From Ardenticatenales bacterium (lineage in GTDB: Bacteria; Chloroflexota; Anaerolineae; Promineifilales; UBA4811): a stretch of DNA of 8,699 nt. Made by a program: the position numbers and the translations under genes. The number at the start of each line of letters is the position of its first letter. Positions within the stretch are counted from its first letter, which is position 1. The notes below the pieces were generated by a model. It searched no databases and was not told the origin of the DNA. It was given only the letters and a program-made list of their open reading frames with translations. The stretch covers positions 1-8,699 of the forward strand of contig DAOUVM010000076.1 in NCBI GenBank assembly GCA_030667645.1. Reading direction: 5' to 3'. Positions 1-6,499 of this stretch are shown in pieces.

Positions 1-1152
1 CCCCTGGTTCGGCCCGGCTCGCACGCTCACACCCAGCCCGCCCGTCCCAAAAATGATGACCTCATCCCCCACGATTCTCGGCGACACCCTCTGTGTCCCA
101 TCCGGGGTTGCCGATCCCGCGGCGCCGGTGGCAAGATCGGCCGGCGTGGCTGAACCCGCAGGCGATCGGGGCATAGGGGGCCTCGTCGGCGGCCGTGTGG
201 GCGTCGCGGTTCGAACGCGCGTGGGCAATGGGGGCAAGCCCGTCTGGGGGAGAGGCAACAGGATGGTGACAGTTGGCAACGGGGTCGAGGTCCCGCCCGC
301 CGGGATCTCATCCGGACGGCTTTGCTGCGGGAGCATCCGCCACCACAGCAGGCTCAACAGGACCAGTGCCCCAGCACAGAACGCCAGCACCCGGCGAACA
401 CGGGGAACACTCGCGGCGGCTCGCCGGACAATGCCGGGCAATTCGACCAAGACAGCCAGCAGTTCTGCCTCGGCCGCCTGTTCCTGACCCAAGGCTATGA
501 GCCGATCGGCCGACCGTTCCAGCGGGGAAACGCGCAACGCGGCCGCGACCTCATCATCTGCCAGACCGGACGATAGTGTCGCATTCATCAGGGCAATCAC
601 ATCCCCGGATCGGAGATGTCCTCCCTTTTCGCCCTCTAGTCGGGTGGCTTTCGGGGACAAGAGAGGAAGCTCCTTGGCGTGGCCCAATAGGCGACCGTCT
701 CCGGCCAAGAGGAGCGGAGCCACCCTTTCACATTCGCCCGAGCGACGCGCCAGGAAGGCAAGCCCGCGGCCCACCTGCGCCAGCATACACCTTCCGCCGG
801 CAATGACGGCGACCTGGATCTCTGCTCCAATGTCCCCCACCGCCTGATATCTGTCTGCGCGCTCATAGACGGCCAGGTTGGCCGCCTTCAATGCTGCCCG
901 CACGACATCACCGGGGTCCTCGTCACCGGCGAGCACGAACTGATTTCGCAGTTCCTGCAAAGCCAATTGGCAGACCTCTCTGGCCGACCAGCCAGGGCCG
1001 AATCCCTCCACAAGCGCAACCACAGTCACCACCGGATCCCGTCCCGGCCGGCGGAAGCTGACGACCATCGTTGCGGTGCTGGTCGCTTCATACTCTGGCG
1101 GGCGCCAGACTCGGCGTACGGAACTGAGGTAATCCTTGGTGATTGGGTTCAC
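1..1152 (-). CDS. Membrane-anchored PP2C-like (probably inactive) protein with SH3-like C-terminus, partial
   Basis: The frame is open for exactly 384 codons from a GTG at 1152 to the left edge, so the C-terminus is missing. Residues about 25-240 follow the PP2C (PPM) phosphatase fold. The segment ALVEGFGPGWSARE (about 46-59) sits where the family has VADGMGG, GDIGAEIQVAVIAGGRCML (107-124) matches the GTTAVVA strand region, and LRSGDVIALMNATLSSGL (180-197) sits where LxPGDxLLLxSDGL is usual. The metal-binding Asp residues of these motifs look replaced (Glu in the first, Asn-Ala in the last), so I infer a pseudo-phosphatase or ligand-binding role. A membrane segment follows (about 253-271), then a Pro/Thr-rich linker (281-355) and the start of a bacterial SH3-like repeat, GTGGLGVSVRAGP (369-381). 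The inferred topology is a cytoplasmic PP2C-like domain and an outward SH3-like domain. GTG was chosen because a good promoter lies about 38 bases upstream; the internal ATG (codon 29) would cut into the domain. It is transcribed away from the nucleotidyltransferase gene. Confidence 0.8.
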   Translation of the reverse strand, partial: MNPITKDYLSSVRRVWRPPEYEATSTATMVVSFRRPGRDPVVTVVALVEGFGPGWSAREVCQLALQELRNQFVLAGDEDPGDVVRAALKAANLAVYERADRYQAVGDIGAEIQVAVIAGGRCMLAQVGRGLAFLARRSGECERVAPLLLAGDGRLLGHAKELPLLSPKATRLEGEKGGHLRSGDVIALMNATLSSGLADDEVAAALRVSPLERSADRLIALGQEQAAEAELLAVLVELPGIVRRAAASVPRVRRVLAFCAGALVLLSLLWWRMLPQQSRPDEIPAGGTSTPLPTVTILLPLPQTGLPPLPTRVRTATPTRPPTRPPMPRSPAGSATPADLATGAAGSATPDGTQRVSPRIVGDEVIIFGTGGLGVSVRAGPNQG

Positions 1153-1189
1153 TGCCTGATCCCGTTCCCTACCTCGACCAGTCACCGGC

Positions 1190-1217
1190 AGTATATCAGA
1201 AGCATTGAGGCTGTCAA
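1190..1217 (-). promoter_or_regulatory. Sigma-70-type promoter of the PP2C-like gene
   Basis: On the minus strand TTGACA (1217-1212) is a perfect -35 box. After 16 bases comes TATACT (1195-1190, five of six to consensus), preceded by TGA, which gives an extended -10 (TGN). Transcription would start near 1183, leaving a leader of about 31 bases before the GTG at 1152. The leader has purine-rich stretches but no strong Shine-Dalgarno. Seen directly in the sequence; promoter activity is inferred. Confidence 0.7.
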
Positions 1218-1355
1218 TCAGCTTTGTGAGGCCTGGGCTGCCCCCGAAAACGAGGCTAGAGCGACGGGAGAGAGAGGCAGGGGCAGATACCGATAGGCGT
1301 TGAGGGCAGGCCGACGCAAGCGCCGCTAGCTTCCTGGACACCGCACAATGCCGGA

Positions 1356-1384
1356 TTGACCCCTCCCTCCGGCTATGCTACAAT
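1356..1384 (+). promoter_or_regulatory. Sigma-70-type promoter of the rfaE2-murJ unit
   Basis: TTGACC (1356-1361, five of six) is followed after 17 bases by TACAAT (1379-1384, five of six), with TGC just before the -10 (extended -10). Transcription is expected near 1391, about 51 bases before the ATG at 1442. This leader contains a possible small ORF and a C6T7 run. Between this promoter and the opposing one at 1190-1217 I see no further structure in about 140 bases. Confidence 0.7.
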
Positions 1385-1409
1385 CGCGCTCAGTTGGGGT
1401 GGCCGTTCG

Positions 1410-1454
1410 ATGCCCCCCTTTTTTTCTGCTGGAGCAGGATCATGGGCAGAGTAG
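1410..1454 (+). other. Possible 14-codon leader ORF overlapping the nucleotidyltransferase start
   Basis: An ATG at 1410 opens a 14-codon frame (MPPFFSAGAGSWAE) ending with TAG at 1452-1454, 13 bases past the ATG of the next gene and in a different frame. GGGGTGG (1396-1402) lies seven bases upstream and resembles a Shine-Dalgarno. The same heptamer precedes the exonuclease gene at the right edge. The frame crosses a C6T7 run (1413-1425). It would begin about 19 bases after the predicted transcript start. Translation of such a short frame could couple to or damp initiation at 1442, but a frame this short can easily arise by chance. Confidence 0.22.
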
Positions 1455-1936
1455 TAAGCCTGGACACAGCGGCCGCCCACCGTCGCCAAATGCGGTCGGC
1501 CGGCAAGACCGTTGTGCTTACCAATGGCTTGTTCGACCTCCTTCATGCGGGCCACCTGGACTACCTGGAGCGTGCCAGCGCACTGGGTGACGTGCTCATC
1601 ATCGGCCTTAACAGCGATGCCTCTTCCCGCACCTTGAAAGGCGCCGACCACCCGATCATGCCGCAGGAAGAGCGAGGAAAACTGCTCTCAGCGTTGAGCA
1701 TGGTGGATATGGTTGTTATCTTTGATGACGCGACTGCCACCAGTCTGCTCAACACTCTAAAGCCCGATATCTATGTCAAGGGGGGGGATTATTCCCACAA
1801 AGAGTGGCCCGAAAAGGAAACAGCGTTGGCGATCGGATGCCGGGTAGAGTTGCTTCCATTCCTTGAGGGGTATTCAACTTCTCGCTTGATCGAAACGATT
1901 CTAGCACGTTTCGGCAGGAATGGCCCCAACGGCTAG
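1442..1936 (+). CDS. rfaE2: RfaE2-like nucleotidyltransferase (heptose-1-phosphate adenylyltransferase family)
   Basis: This 164-residue protein is a single cytidylyltransferase-like domain. Members of the RfaE2 (HldE C-terminal) family transfer AMP to D-glycero-beta-D-manno-heptose 1-phosphate to make ADP-heptose in the cytoplasm; related enzymes make CDP-glycerol or other activated sugars. TNGLFDLLHAGHLDYLERA (27-45) carries the HxGH nucleotide-binding motif (H35, H38), VKGGDY (112-117) matches the family's GGDY segment, and EGYSTSRLI (142-150) stands for the usual S-T-[ST]-x-I end motif. The length fits a stand-alone RfaE2 without the kinase half. The ATG at 1442 was chosen because GGAG (1431-1434) lies seven bases before it; an in-frame TTG at 1394 would add a poor N-terminus. 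It overlaps murJ by 17 bases, which suggests translational coupling and an envelope role. Family membership is clear, but the exact sugar substrate is not shown by the sequence. Confidence 0.88.
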   Translation: MGRVVSLDTAAAHRRQMRSAGKTVVLTNGLFDLLHAGHLDYLERASALGDVLIIGLNSDASSRTLKGADHPIMPQEERGKLLSALSMVDMVVIFDDATATSLLNTLKPDIYVKGGDYSHKEWPEKETALAIGCRVELLPFLEGYSTSRLIETILARFGRNGPNG

Positions 1937-3509
1937 GAACGCCTCTCCCGCCAACCCTGATACACAGCCCGTGATAGGGGTGGCAAAGGCAGCGGGCATC
2001 ATCTCGCTCGGTAATGTCGCCAGCCGGTTGCTGGGACTAGCGCGCGAGTTTGTCAAGGCTGATCTATTCGGCGCCACGGGCCTGGTGAGCGCCTTTGAAG
2101 TGGCCAACATCGTCCCTACCATGATCTTTGACCTCTTGGTCGGGGGGATGATCAGCTCCGCTCTGGTTCCAGTGTTGAGCGATCTCTCCAGCGCCAAGAG
2201 GAATCGGGATGAGTTCTGGAAACTGATCAGCGGGCTGCTCAGCCTCGCGGCGGTCTGCCTGGCTGCCTTTGTTGTTCTGGCGGAACTACTGGCGCCACAG
2301 ATCACCTGGCTCTTTGGAGCTCGCAACTTTGACGACCCTGCCCTGTGGCCCACCGCCACCCGCCTGCTGCGGGTCATGCTGCCGGCAGTACTCTTTCTAA
2401 ACCTCGCCGGCCTGCTCACCGGAGCACTCTATAGTCTCAAGCGCTTTACGCTGCCGGCCCTGACGGCGGCAGCCTTTAATGCCTGCGTCGTCGCGGCGGC
2501 GCTGCTCCGACCAGATCGGATCAACAGCCTGGCCTGGGGCGTACTGGCAGGTTCCATCCTCCAGGTCATGATACAGTTGCCAAGATTGGAACTCCGCCGG
2601 CTTCGCTGGCGCTGGAACCCACAGCACCCCTCCCTGGTTCGAATCATTCGCCTGTATGTCCCGATTGTGCTAGGCGTCATGGTAAGCCAGATAGCCATTG
2701 CCATCAGCTACAACCTTGCAACTCGGACCGGAGATGAGAGCGTCGCCATCATGCGCTACGCCACAACGCTCATCCAGTTCCCGCTGGGGCTGATAGCGAC
2801 GGCGGTATCAGTCGCGATCCTTCCCACGCTCGCCCAGGAGGCAGCCGCGCCGAAGCTGTTCAAGATCACACTCGTCCAGGGGTTGAGATTGGTCATCGTC
2901 CTCACCATCCCAGCAACGGTAGGCCTGTTTGTGCTGGCGCGCCCGATCGTCACGCTCGCCTTTGAGCACGGCGATTTCCTGCCAGCCGCGTCAGAGCAAA
3001 CGGCCTTGGCGCTCCGGTATTACTTGCTGGGTCTACCGTTTGCCGCAGTGGATCAACTGCTCATCTTTGCTTTCTACGCTCGCAAGAACACCCGCACACC
3101 GGCCATGGTCGGCGTGTTCAGCGTGGGAGTGTACCTGGTTGTCGCGCTGGCTTTGCTCAAACCTATGGGGTTGTTCAGCCTGATGTTGAGCGATTCGATC
3201 AAACACATGATCCATGCCGTCGCAATGACAGCCCTGCTGACTGCTCAGATTGGCAAAACGAAAGGGGATATCCTTCTGACGATCGGCAAGGCGTCTCTGG
3301 CCTCGGCAATCATGGGCACGCTCGTGTGGATAGCCTGCAACGTCTTCCCAACCCCTGTCGGGTCCCTGGGCCAGCTCGCTGCCATTGCCGCATACGGTGG
3401 AATCGGACTGATCACCTACACCCTGGTCATCAGCCGGCTTCAAGTCCCAGAGATAAGTTTGTTGGCGGATTTCTTCCGATCAAGGACCGGGGATACGGAG
3501 AAGCAGTAG
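1920..3509 (+). CDS. murJ: MurJ (MviN) lipid II flippase
   Basis: This 529-residue polytopic inner-membrane protein of the MOP exporter superfamily moves lipid II, the lipid-linked peptidoglycan unit, from the cytoplasmic to the outer face of the membrane. Signature stretches are GLAREFVKADLFGA (39-52) and FDLLVGGMISSALVPVLSD (70-88) in the first helices, QFPLGLIATAVSVAILPTL (286-304) in the middle, and FYARKNTRTPAMV (385-397). These match MurJ/MviN in order and spacing, and the length is normal (about 510-530). About 14 hydrophobic segments are expected in this family. The first 25 residues form a polar, Ala/Pro-rich cytoplasmic lead not needed for the fold. The ATG lies inside the upstream gene, 14 bases before that gene's stop codon, so translation is probably coupled. 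Its presence implies that the organism makes peptidoglycan or uses lipid-linked precursors. An O-antigen or other polysaccharide flippase of the same superfamily is less likely given the MviN motifs. Confidence 0.93.
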   Translation: MAPTARNASPANPDTQPVIGVAKAAGIISLGNVASRLLGLAREFVKADLFGATGLVSAFEVANIVPTMIFDLLVGGMISSALVPVLSDLSSAKRNRDEFWKLISGLLSLAAVCLAAFVVLAELLAPQITWLFGARNFDDPALWPTATRLLRVMLPAVLFLNLAGLLTGALYSLKRFTLPALTAAAFNACVVAAALLRPDRINSLAWGVLAGSILQVMIQLPRLELRRLRWRWNPQHPSLVRIIRLYVPIVLGVMVSQIAIAISYNLATRTGDESVAIMRYATTLIQFPLGLIATAVSVAILPTLAQEAAAPKLFKITLVQGLRLVIVLTIPATVGLFVLARPIVTLAFEHGDFLPAASEQTALALRYYLLGLPFAAVDQLLIFAFYARKNTRTPAMVGVFSVGVYLVVALALLKPMGLFSLMLSDSIKHMIHAVAMTALLTAQIGKTKGDILLTIGKASLASAIMGTLVWIACNVFPTPVGSLGQLAAIAAYGGIGLITYTLVISRLQVPEISLLADFFRSRTGDTEKQ

Positions 3510-3519
3510 CCCGTGAGCC

Positions 3520-3548
3520 TTGCCTCATGATAGGAGTACCTTTATAAT
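3520..3548 (+). promoter_or_regulatory. Promoter giving a likely leaderless methyltransferase transcript
   Basis: TTGCCT (3520-3525, four of six) is followed after exactly 17 bases by a perfect TATAAT (3543-3548). The expected start of transcription, six to eight bases after the -10, is 3554-3556, coinciding with the ATG at 3556. The AGGAG at 3532-3536 lies between the two boxes and would not be on this transcript; it is also 19 bases from the ATG, too far to act as its ribosome binding site. Confidence 0.6.
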
Positions 3549-3555
3549 CATCCAC

Positions 3556-4380
3556 ATGAACAGTGCGCGGTCAGCCAGGTCGGTGGTGCAGAGGCGGCAG
3601 CCTCTCTCATCGACGCTGTACGATGAAGAGTATTTCCTGACCTCTTGTGAAGGATACCAAGAGTTCCTGGACGGGGAGGGGAGACAGCTCTCCCGCCGGC
3701 TCGCTGCTTCTTTTGCCATGGCCAGAGTCCGACCAGGCATGAAGATACTGGATATCGGAAGCGGCCGGGGTGAAATCGTGCGCCATTGCGCCCGATTGGG
3801 AGCGGATGCCTACGGGCTAGACTACTCGGCCGTGGCTAATCGCCTGGCCGGGCAGTTGATTAGCAGCGAACCAAGAGCGGCCGGGCGGATGGCAATCATC
3901 CAGTCGGACGCCAAGGCAGTCCCGTTCTCAAGCCGGCATTTTGACCGCGTATTGATGTTCGATATTGTGGAGCACCTGTATCCGTGGGAGCTGCACCGAG
4001 CCTTGTTGGACGCACGACGAGTCCTCAGAGATGACGGCCGGCTGATCGTCCACACTGCCCCCAACCGCTGGTACGACCGATATGCATATCCCCTGGTGCG
4101 TCTCTACCGCACCCTGACCGGCGACGGAGACAGATACCCCCCCAACCCGCGCGAACTCGTGCCTGTCAATCTCAGTGTCCACGTGAACGAACAGGACATC
4201 CTAAGCATGCGCCATGCTCTTGACCGCGCTGGTTTCTCAAGCAAGATCTGGCTAGACTCGCCAGTGCAGGATAGGGAGGAAGGTTCGATTCTGGCTGCCC
4301 TCCGTCTGGTCGTCTTCAATGCTCCTCCGTTGCGCTGGTTCTTTGAGCGCGAGGTTTTTGCTGTGGCAGCCAAGCGATAG
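3556..4380 (+). CDS. SAM-dependent class I methyltransferase
   Basis: This 274-residue protein has a Rossmann-type methyltransferase core. Motif I is KILDIGSGRGE (63-73), the acidic end of strand 2 is GLDYS (87-91), an acidic residue with the adenine-contact region is QSDAKAVPF (116-124), and the post-motif strand is FDRVLMFDIVEHL (129-141). RVLRDDGRLIVHTAPN (155-170) is the typical strand 5. The lead LYDEEYFLTSCEGYQEF (21-37) is common in methyltransferases found in surface polysaccharide and glycan clusters, which fits the neighbourhood of murJ and a sortase; the true acceptor is unknown. There is no membrane segment, so it is cytoplasmic. The start is uncertain: an in-frame TTG at 3520 gives 286 residues, but it coincides with the -35 box of a promoter whose transcript should begin at 3556, so the ATG at 3556 is preferred. 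It lies 46 bases after murJ and 72 before the sortase gene, so read-through from murJ is also possible. Confidence 0.85.
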   Translation: MNSARSARSVVQRRQPLSSTLYDEEYFLTSCEGYQEFLDGEGRQLSRRLAASFAMARVRPGMKILDIGSGRGEIVRHCARLGADAYGLDYSAVANRLAGQLISSEPRAAGRMAIIQSDAKAVPFSSRHFDRVLMFDIVEHLYPWELHRALLDARRVLRDDGRLIVHTAPNRWYDRYAYPLVRLYRTLTGDGDRYPPNPRELVPVNLSVHVNEQDILSMRHALDRAGFSSKIWLDSPVQDREEGSILAALRLVVFNAPPLRWFFEREVFAVAAKR

Positions 4381-4452
4381 CAAGAGTCCGCACGCTCGGT
4401 CTCGGCAGAAGAAGAGCAGGGCCGATCTCCAAGCGCACGGCACACTACTGAC

Positions 4453-5442
4453 ATGGCAGATAGACGCACGGTCGACCAAATGAGCACCGAGGAGCTGGAG
4501 CAAGTTGTCGCCCTCCGAAAGCGGGAGAAGCGGCTTGAACGGCTGCGAAAGATAGAGGCCGACGGTCGGCTGGCGGGTGCAGGGCAGCGAGATCCCTCTG
4601 ATCGGGCGTCGCTCGGCCAGCCGCAAGTGAGGCCAGTCGGGGCTACAACCCGTTACGGCTCAACACGCGTGGAGAGAAAGAGATCGGGGCTGGCAGCCGC
4701 TCTGGCCAGTATCAGTTTGCCGCGTGTGAACCTGCGCTGGGTCAGCAACCGCTTTCTCATCCTGGTAGAGATCATCGCAGTTGCCGGATTGACGTGGACT
4801 CTCTGGGACACATGGCAGACCCGGCAAGAACTGAACCGGGAGGTGACCCAGATTCACAGGGAGACCATTGAGGAAGCCTTCCCCACTCCCAGTCCGACCC
4901 CACTCATTGGCGTTGCTCTGCTCCCTGGCGGCCACACGTCGCCCATTACAGAGGGTGGCGCCGGACCAGGCGAGGCGGGGGGAATCCCAGAGCACCTGCT
5001 CCCCCGGGTGACCGCATACAAACCCCCGCCGGTCCCGACGCTCGGTCCAGAGCAGCCCCGCCGCTTGGTCATCCCAGCCATCAATGTGGATCACCCCATC
5101 GTTCCAGGGGATGATTGGGAACAACTGAAGAAAGGGATCGGCCACCACATTGGATCGGCCAATCCGGGCGAGGTTGGGAACGTTGTTCTCACGGCACACA
5201 ATGACATCTATGGCGAGATCTTTCGGAAACTGGATGAACTCGAGGTGGGCGAAGAGGTCACCGTATACACTTCATCCCGGCGGCATGTCTACACCATTCA
5301 GTCTCGCCGGATAGTAGAGCCAACAGAAGCGTCAGTGATGGCCCCCACTCGCGGTCCGACCATCACGCTGATCTCCTGCTATCCATACCTGATAGACACG
5401 CACAGAATTATCGTTACAGGAACACTCAAAGAGGAGCTCTGA
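4453..5442 (+). CDS. Class D/E-like sortase with long cytoplasmic N-terminal extension
   Basis: Sortases are membrane-bound cysteine transpeptidases that cut a C-terminal sorting motif and join the protein to a cell-surface amine. The C-terminal domain (about 203-329) has all three catalytic residues: His249 in VLTAHNDIYG, Cys309 in TLISCYPYL, and Arg318 in IDTHRIIV. It begins with RRLVIPAINVDHPIV, the typical sortase start. A single membrane segment lies at about 101-117 (FLILVEIIAVAGLTWTL). It is followed by a Pro/Gly-rich outer linker (143-200). The first 100 residues are unusually long and charged: a Glu/Arg/Lys-rich, probably helical section (12-38), then a polar disordered stretch. The N-in, C-out topology is as usual for sortases. 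No Shine-Dalgarno is obvious before the ATG at 4453 or the next ATG at 4480, so the start is uncertain within nine codons. The next gene begins one base after the stop. No sorting-signal substrate is in the window. Confidence 0.9.
   Translation: MADRRTVDQMSTEELEQVVALRKREKRLERLRKIEADGRLAGAGQRDPSDRASLGQPQVRPVGATTRYGSTRVERKRSGLAAALASISLPRVNLRWVSNRFLILVEIIAVAGLTWTLWDTWQTRQELNREVTQIHRETIEEAFPTPSPTPLIGVALLPGGHTSPITEGGAGPGEAGGIPEHLLPRVTAYKPPPVPTLGPEQPRRLVIPAINVDHPIVPGDDWEQLKKGIGHHIGSANPGEVGNVVLTAHNDIYGEIFRKLDELEVGEEVTVYTSSRRHVYTIQSRRIVEPTEASVMAPTRGPTITLISCYPYLIDTHRIIVTGTLKEEL
5431..5436 (+). promoter_or_regulatory. Ribosome binding site of the small membrane protein, inside the sortase gene
   Basis: GAGGAG ends seven bases before the ATG at 5444 and encodes the last Glu-Glu of the sortase. 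The one-base gap between stop and start together with this strong site indicates coupled translation of the two proteins. It also fixes the start of the small gene. Confidence 0.7.
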
Positions 5443-5443
5443 G

Positions 5444-5692
5444 ATGGCACGAAAGGCACGCCGGAAAAAACAGACGGTCTTGACTCAATCGCAATTGGTG
5501 GGCACCAAGCAACGGGAGGCAGCGGCCGACGGCAAGGTAGTGGTCATGCAGCACAAGCCCATAGCTGCACGCAAAGAGATGGTCAACTTTAGGGATGAGT
5601 ATCAGTATGTCATCACGGATCTAAATCGGATCGGCCTTCTCGCCGCATTGATGTTCGCCGTGTTGATCGCACTCAATCTGCTCCTGCAATAG
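5444..5692 (+). CDS. Small C-terminally anchored membrane protein, function unknown
   Basis: I do not recognise a characterised family. The 82-residue product has a very basic start (MARKARRKKQ), a polar middle, an acidic-aromatic stretch NFRDEYQYVITDL (48-60), and a single hydrophobic helix at the extreme C-terminus (about 63-81), which ends the protein. This gives a tail-anchored layout with the basic part probably in the cytoplasm. It follows the sortase by one base with a strong ribosome binding site, so the two are surely co-translated and may act together, for example as a partner of the sortase's charged cytoplasmic extension; that is inference. The start is secure because of the Shine-Dalgarno. 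Its last 20 bases overlap the 3' end of the convergent membrane-protein gene. Confidence 0.8.
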   Translation: MARKARRKKQTVLTQSQLVGTKQREAAADGKVVVMQHKPIAARKEMVNFRDEYQYVITDLNRIGLLAALMFAVLIALNLLLQ

Positions 5693-6479
5693 CGTCCACC
5701 GACCTGCGGGTCAGTCGCCCGGCAGAGGCATTGAGGGCACAGGTCATGCCCCAGTGCAATAGCACCCCCAGCCACAGGTTTCTGGTCAGGAGAAAGAGGA
5801 TCGTTGTGAACCAGGCTACCGCGGCGAGCCGCACCCAGCCATTGGCCAGAGAAGGCCAATGGCAGTCAAAATAAAGCCCGGGATCACCGGCTGCCTCTAG
5901 GCCCACCAGCCCCAATCCCAGGAAGAGACCCCATATCAGTTCGGATTCCCCCAACCAGACGACAGCCGCTGCACGATAAAAGCCCCAGTGCAACTGCAGA
6001 AAAACGGCGTCCCACAGGATCTCCCAGGCAGGCGGCCGATGGTGAAGGTGAAATATCGCATCTCCCTCAAGCCGGCGGGTCAGTGCCCACCAGCTTCCGA
6101 CCAGCAGGGCTACCCCCGTTGAGCCACACAGCGCCACCCATCCAAGTCCACCGAGCCAGCCAGCCTCGGTCCAGCCGAGAACGCCGGCCGGTTCCGGTCC
6201 GACGAGTCCCATTGAGCGTCCCGTGAGCAAGCGGCGCTGGATCAGGAGACCATAGGGGATTAGCACGTAAAAGAGCAGCCGCAAGAGTTGCCAGGCCAAT
6301 CGGCGGAACTGCCATCCGTCCAGCCAGCGGATGTTATCCCCTAGAAAGCCGGTCTTCAGTTTGCGCAGACGCCAGGCAAGCTGCGCAAAAAGCAGGTACA
6401 GAACGATCGAAAATGCTACCCACAGCGCCAGTTCTCGACCAGGCCCCAGTTGGTCCAGCCGCAGAAGGTACTCGCGCAC
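5673..6479 (-). CDS. Polytopic membrane protein, possibly degenerate CPBP (CAAX-protease-like) family
   Basis: This 268-residue, Trp- and Leu-rich protein has about seven hydrophobic segments (roughly 17-36, 64-83, 112-133, 152-176, 181-196, 214-231, 235-252). The layout, the SMGLVGPEPAG segment before a long helix, and the ending LTRNLWLGVLLHWGMTCALN (231-250), with a His and Asn spaced as in the last CPBP motif, suggest the CPBP/Abi family. The family's EExxxR motif is not there: the equivalent position reads QLHWGFYR (162-169), keeping only the Arg. If it is a CPBP homologue it may be inactive as a protease or use a different site. It starts at GTG 20 bases after the histidine kinase stop, behind AGG-rich sequence, so the two form an operon. 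It may be a sensor accessory or a target of the kinase pathway. It could equally be an unrelated lineage-specific membrane protein. Confidence 0.72.
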   Translation of the reverse strand: MREYLLRLDQLGPGRELALWVAFSIVLYLLFAQLAWRLRKLKTGFLGDNIRWLDGWQFRRLAWQLLRLLFYVLIPYGLLIQRRLLTGRSMGLVGPEPAGVLGWTEAGWLGGLGWVALCGSTGVALLVGSWWALTRRLEGDAIFHLHHRPPAWEILWDAVFLQLHWGFYRAAAVVWLGESELIWGLFLGLGLVGLEAAGDPGLYFDCHWPSLANGWVRLAAVAWFTTILFLLTRNLWLGVLLHWGMTCALNASAGRLTRRSVDAIAGAD

Positions 6480-6499
6480 GGGTTGCTACCTGCCAGGTA

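Noticed and set aside
53..847. Several overlapping forward-strand open frames over 53-847.
   Set aside because: They are antisense to the continuous 384-codon PP2C-like frame on the minus strand, lack recognisable domains and have Arg/Pro/Ser-biased composition typical of reading GC-rich DNA out of frame.
967..1296. Forward open frame across the start of the PP2C-like gene and its promoter.
   Set aside because: It runs over the minus-strand promoter and N-terminal coding part, and its product resembles nothing.
1394..1441. TTG start giving the nucleotidyltransferase 16 extra residues.
   Set aside because: It begins about three bases after the predicted transcript start, has no ribosome binding site on that transcript, and its added residues do not match the family; the ATG at 1442 has GGAG seven bases upstream.
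1901..2419. Minus-strand open frame of 172 codons opposite murJ.
   Set aside because: Shadow of the murJ reading frame, with low-complexity Ser/Arg/Ala composition and no domain.
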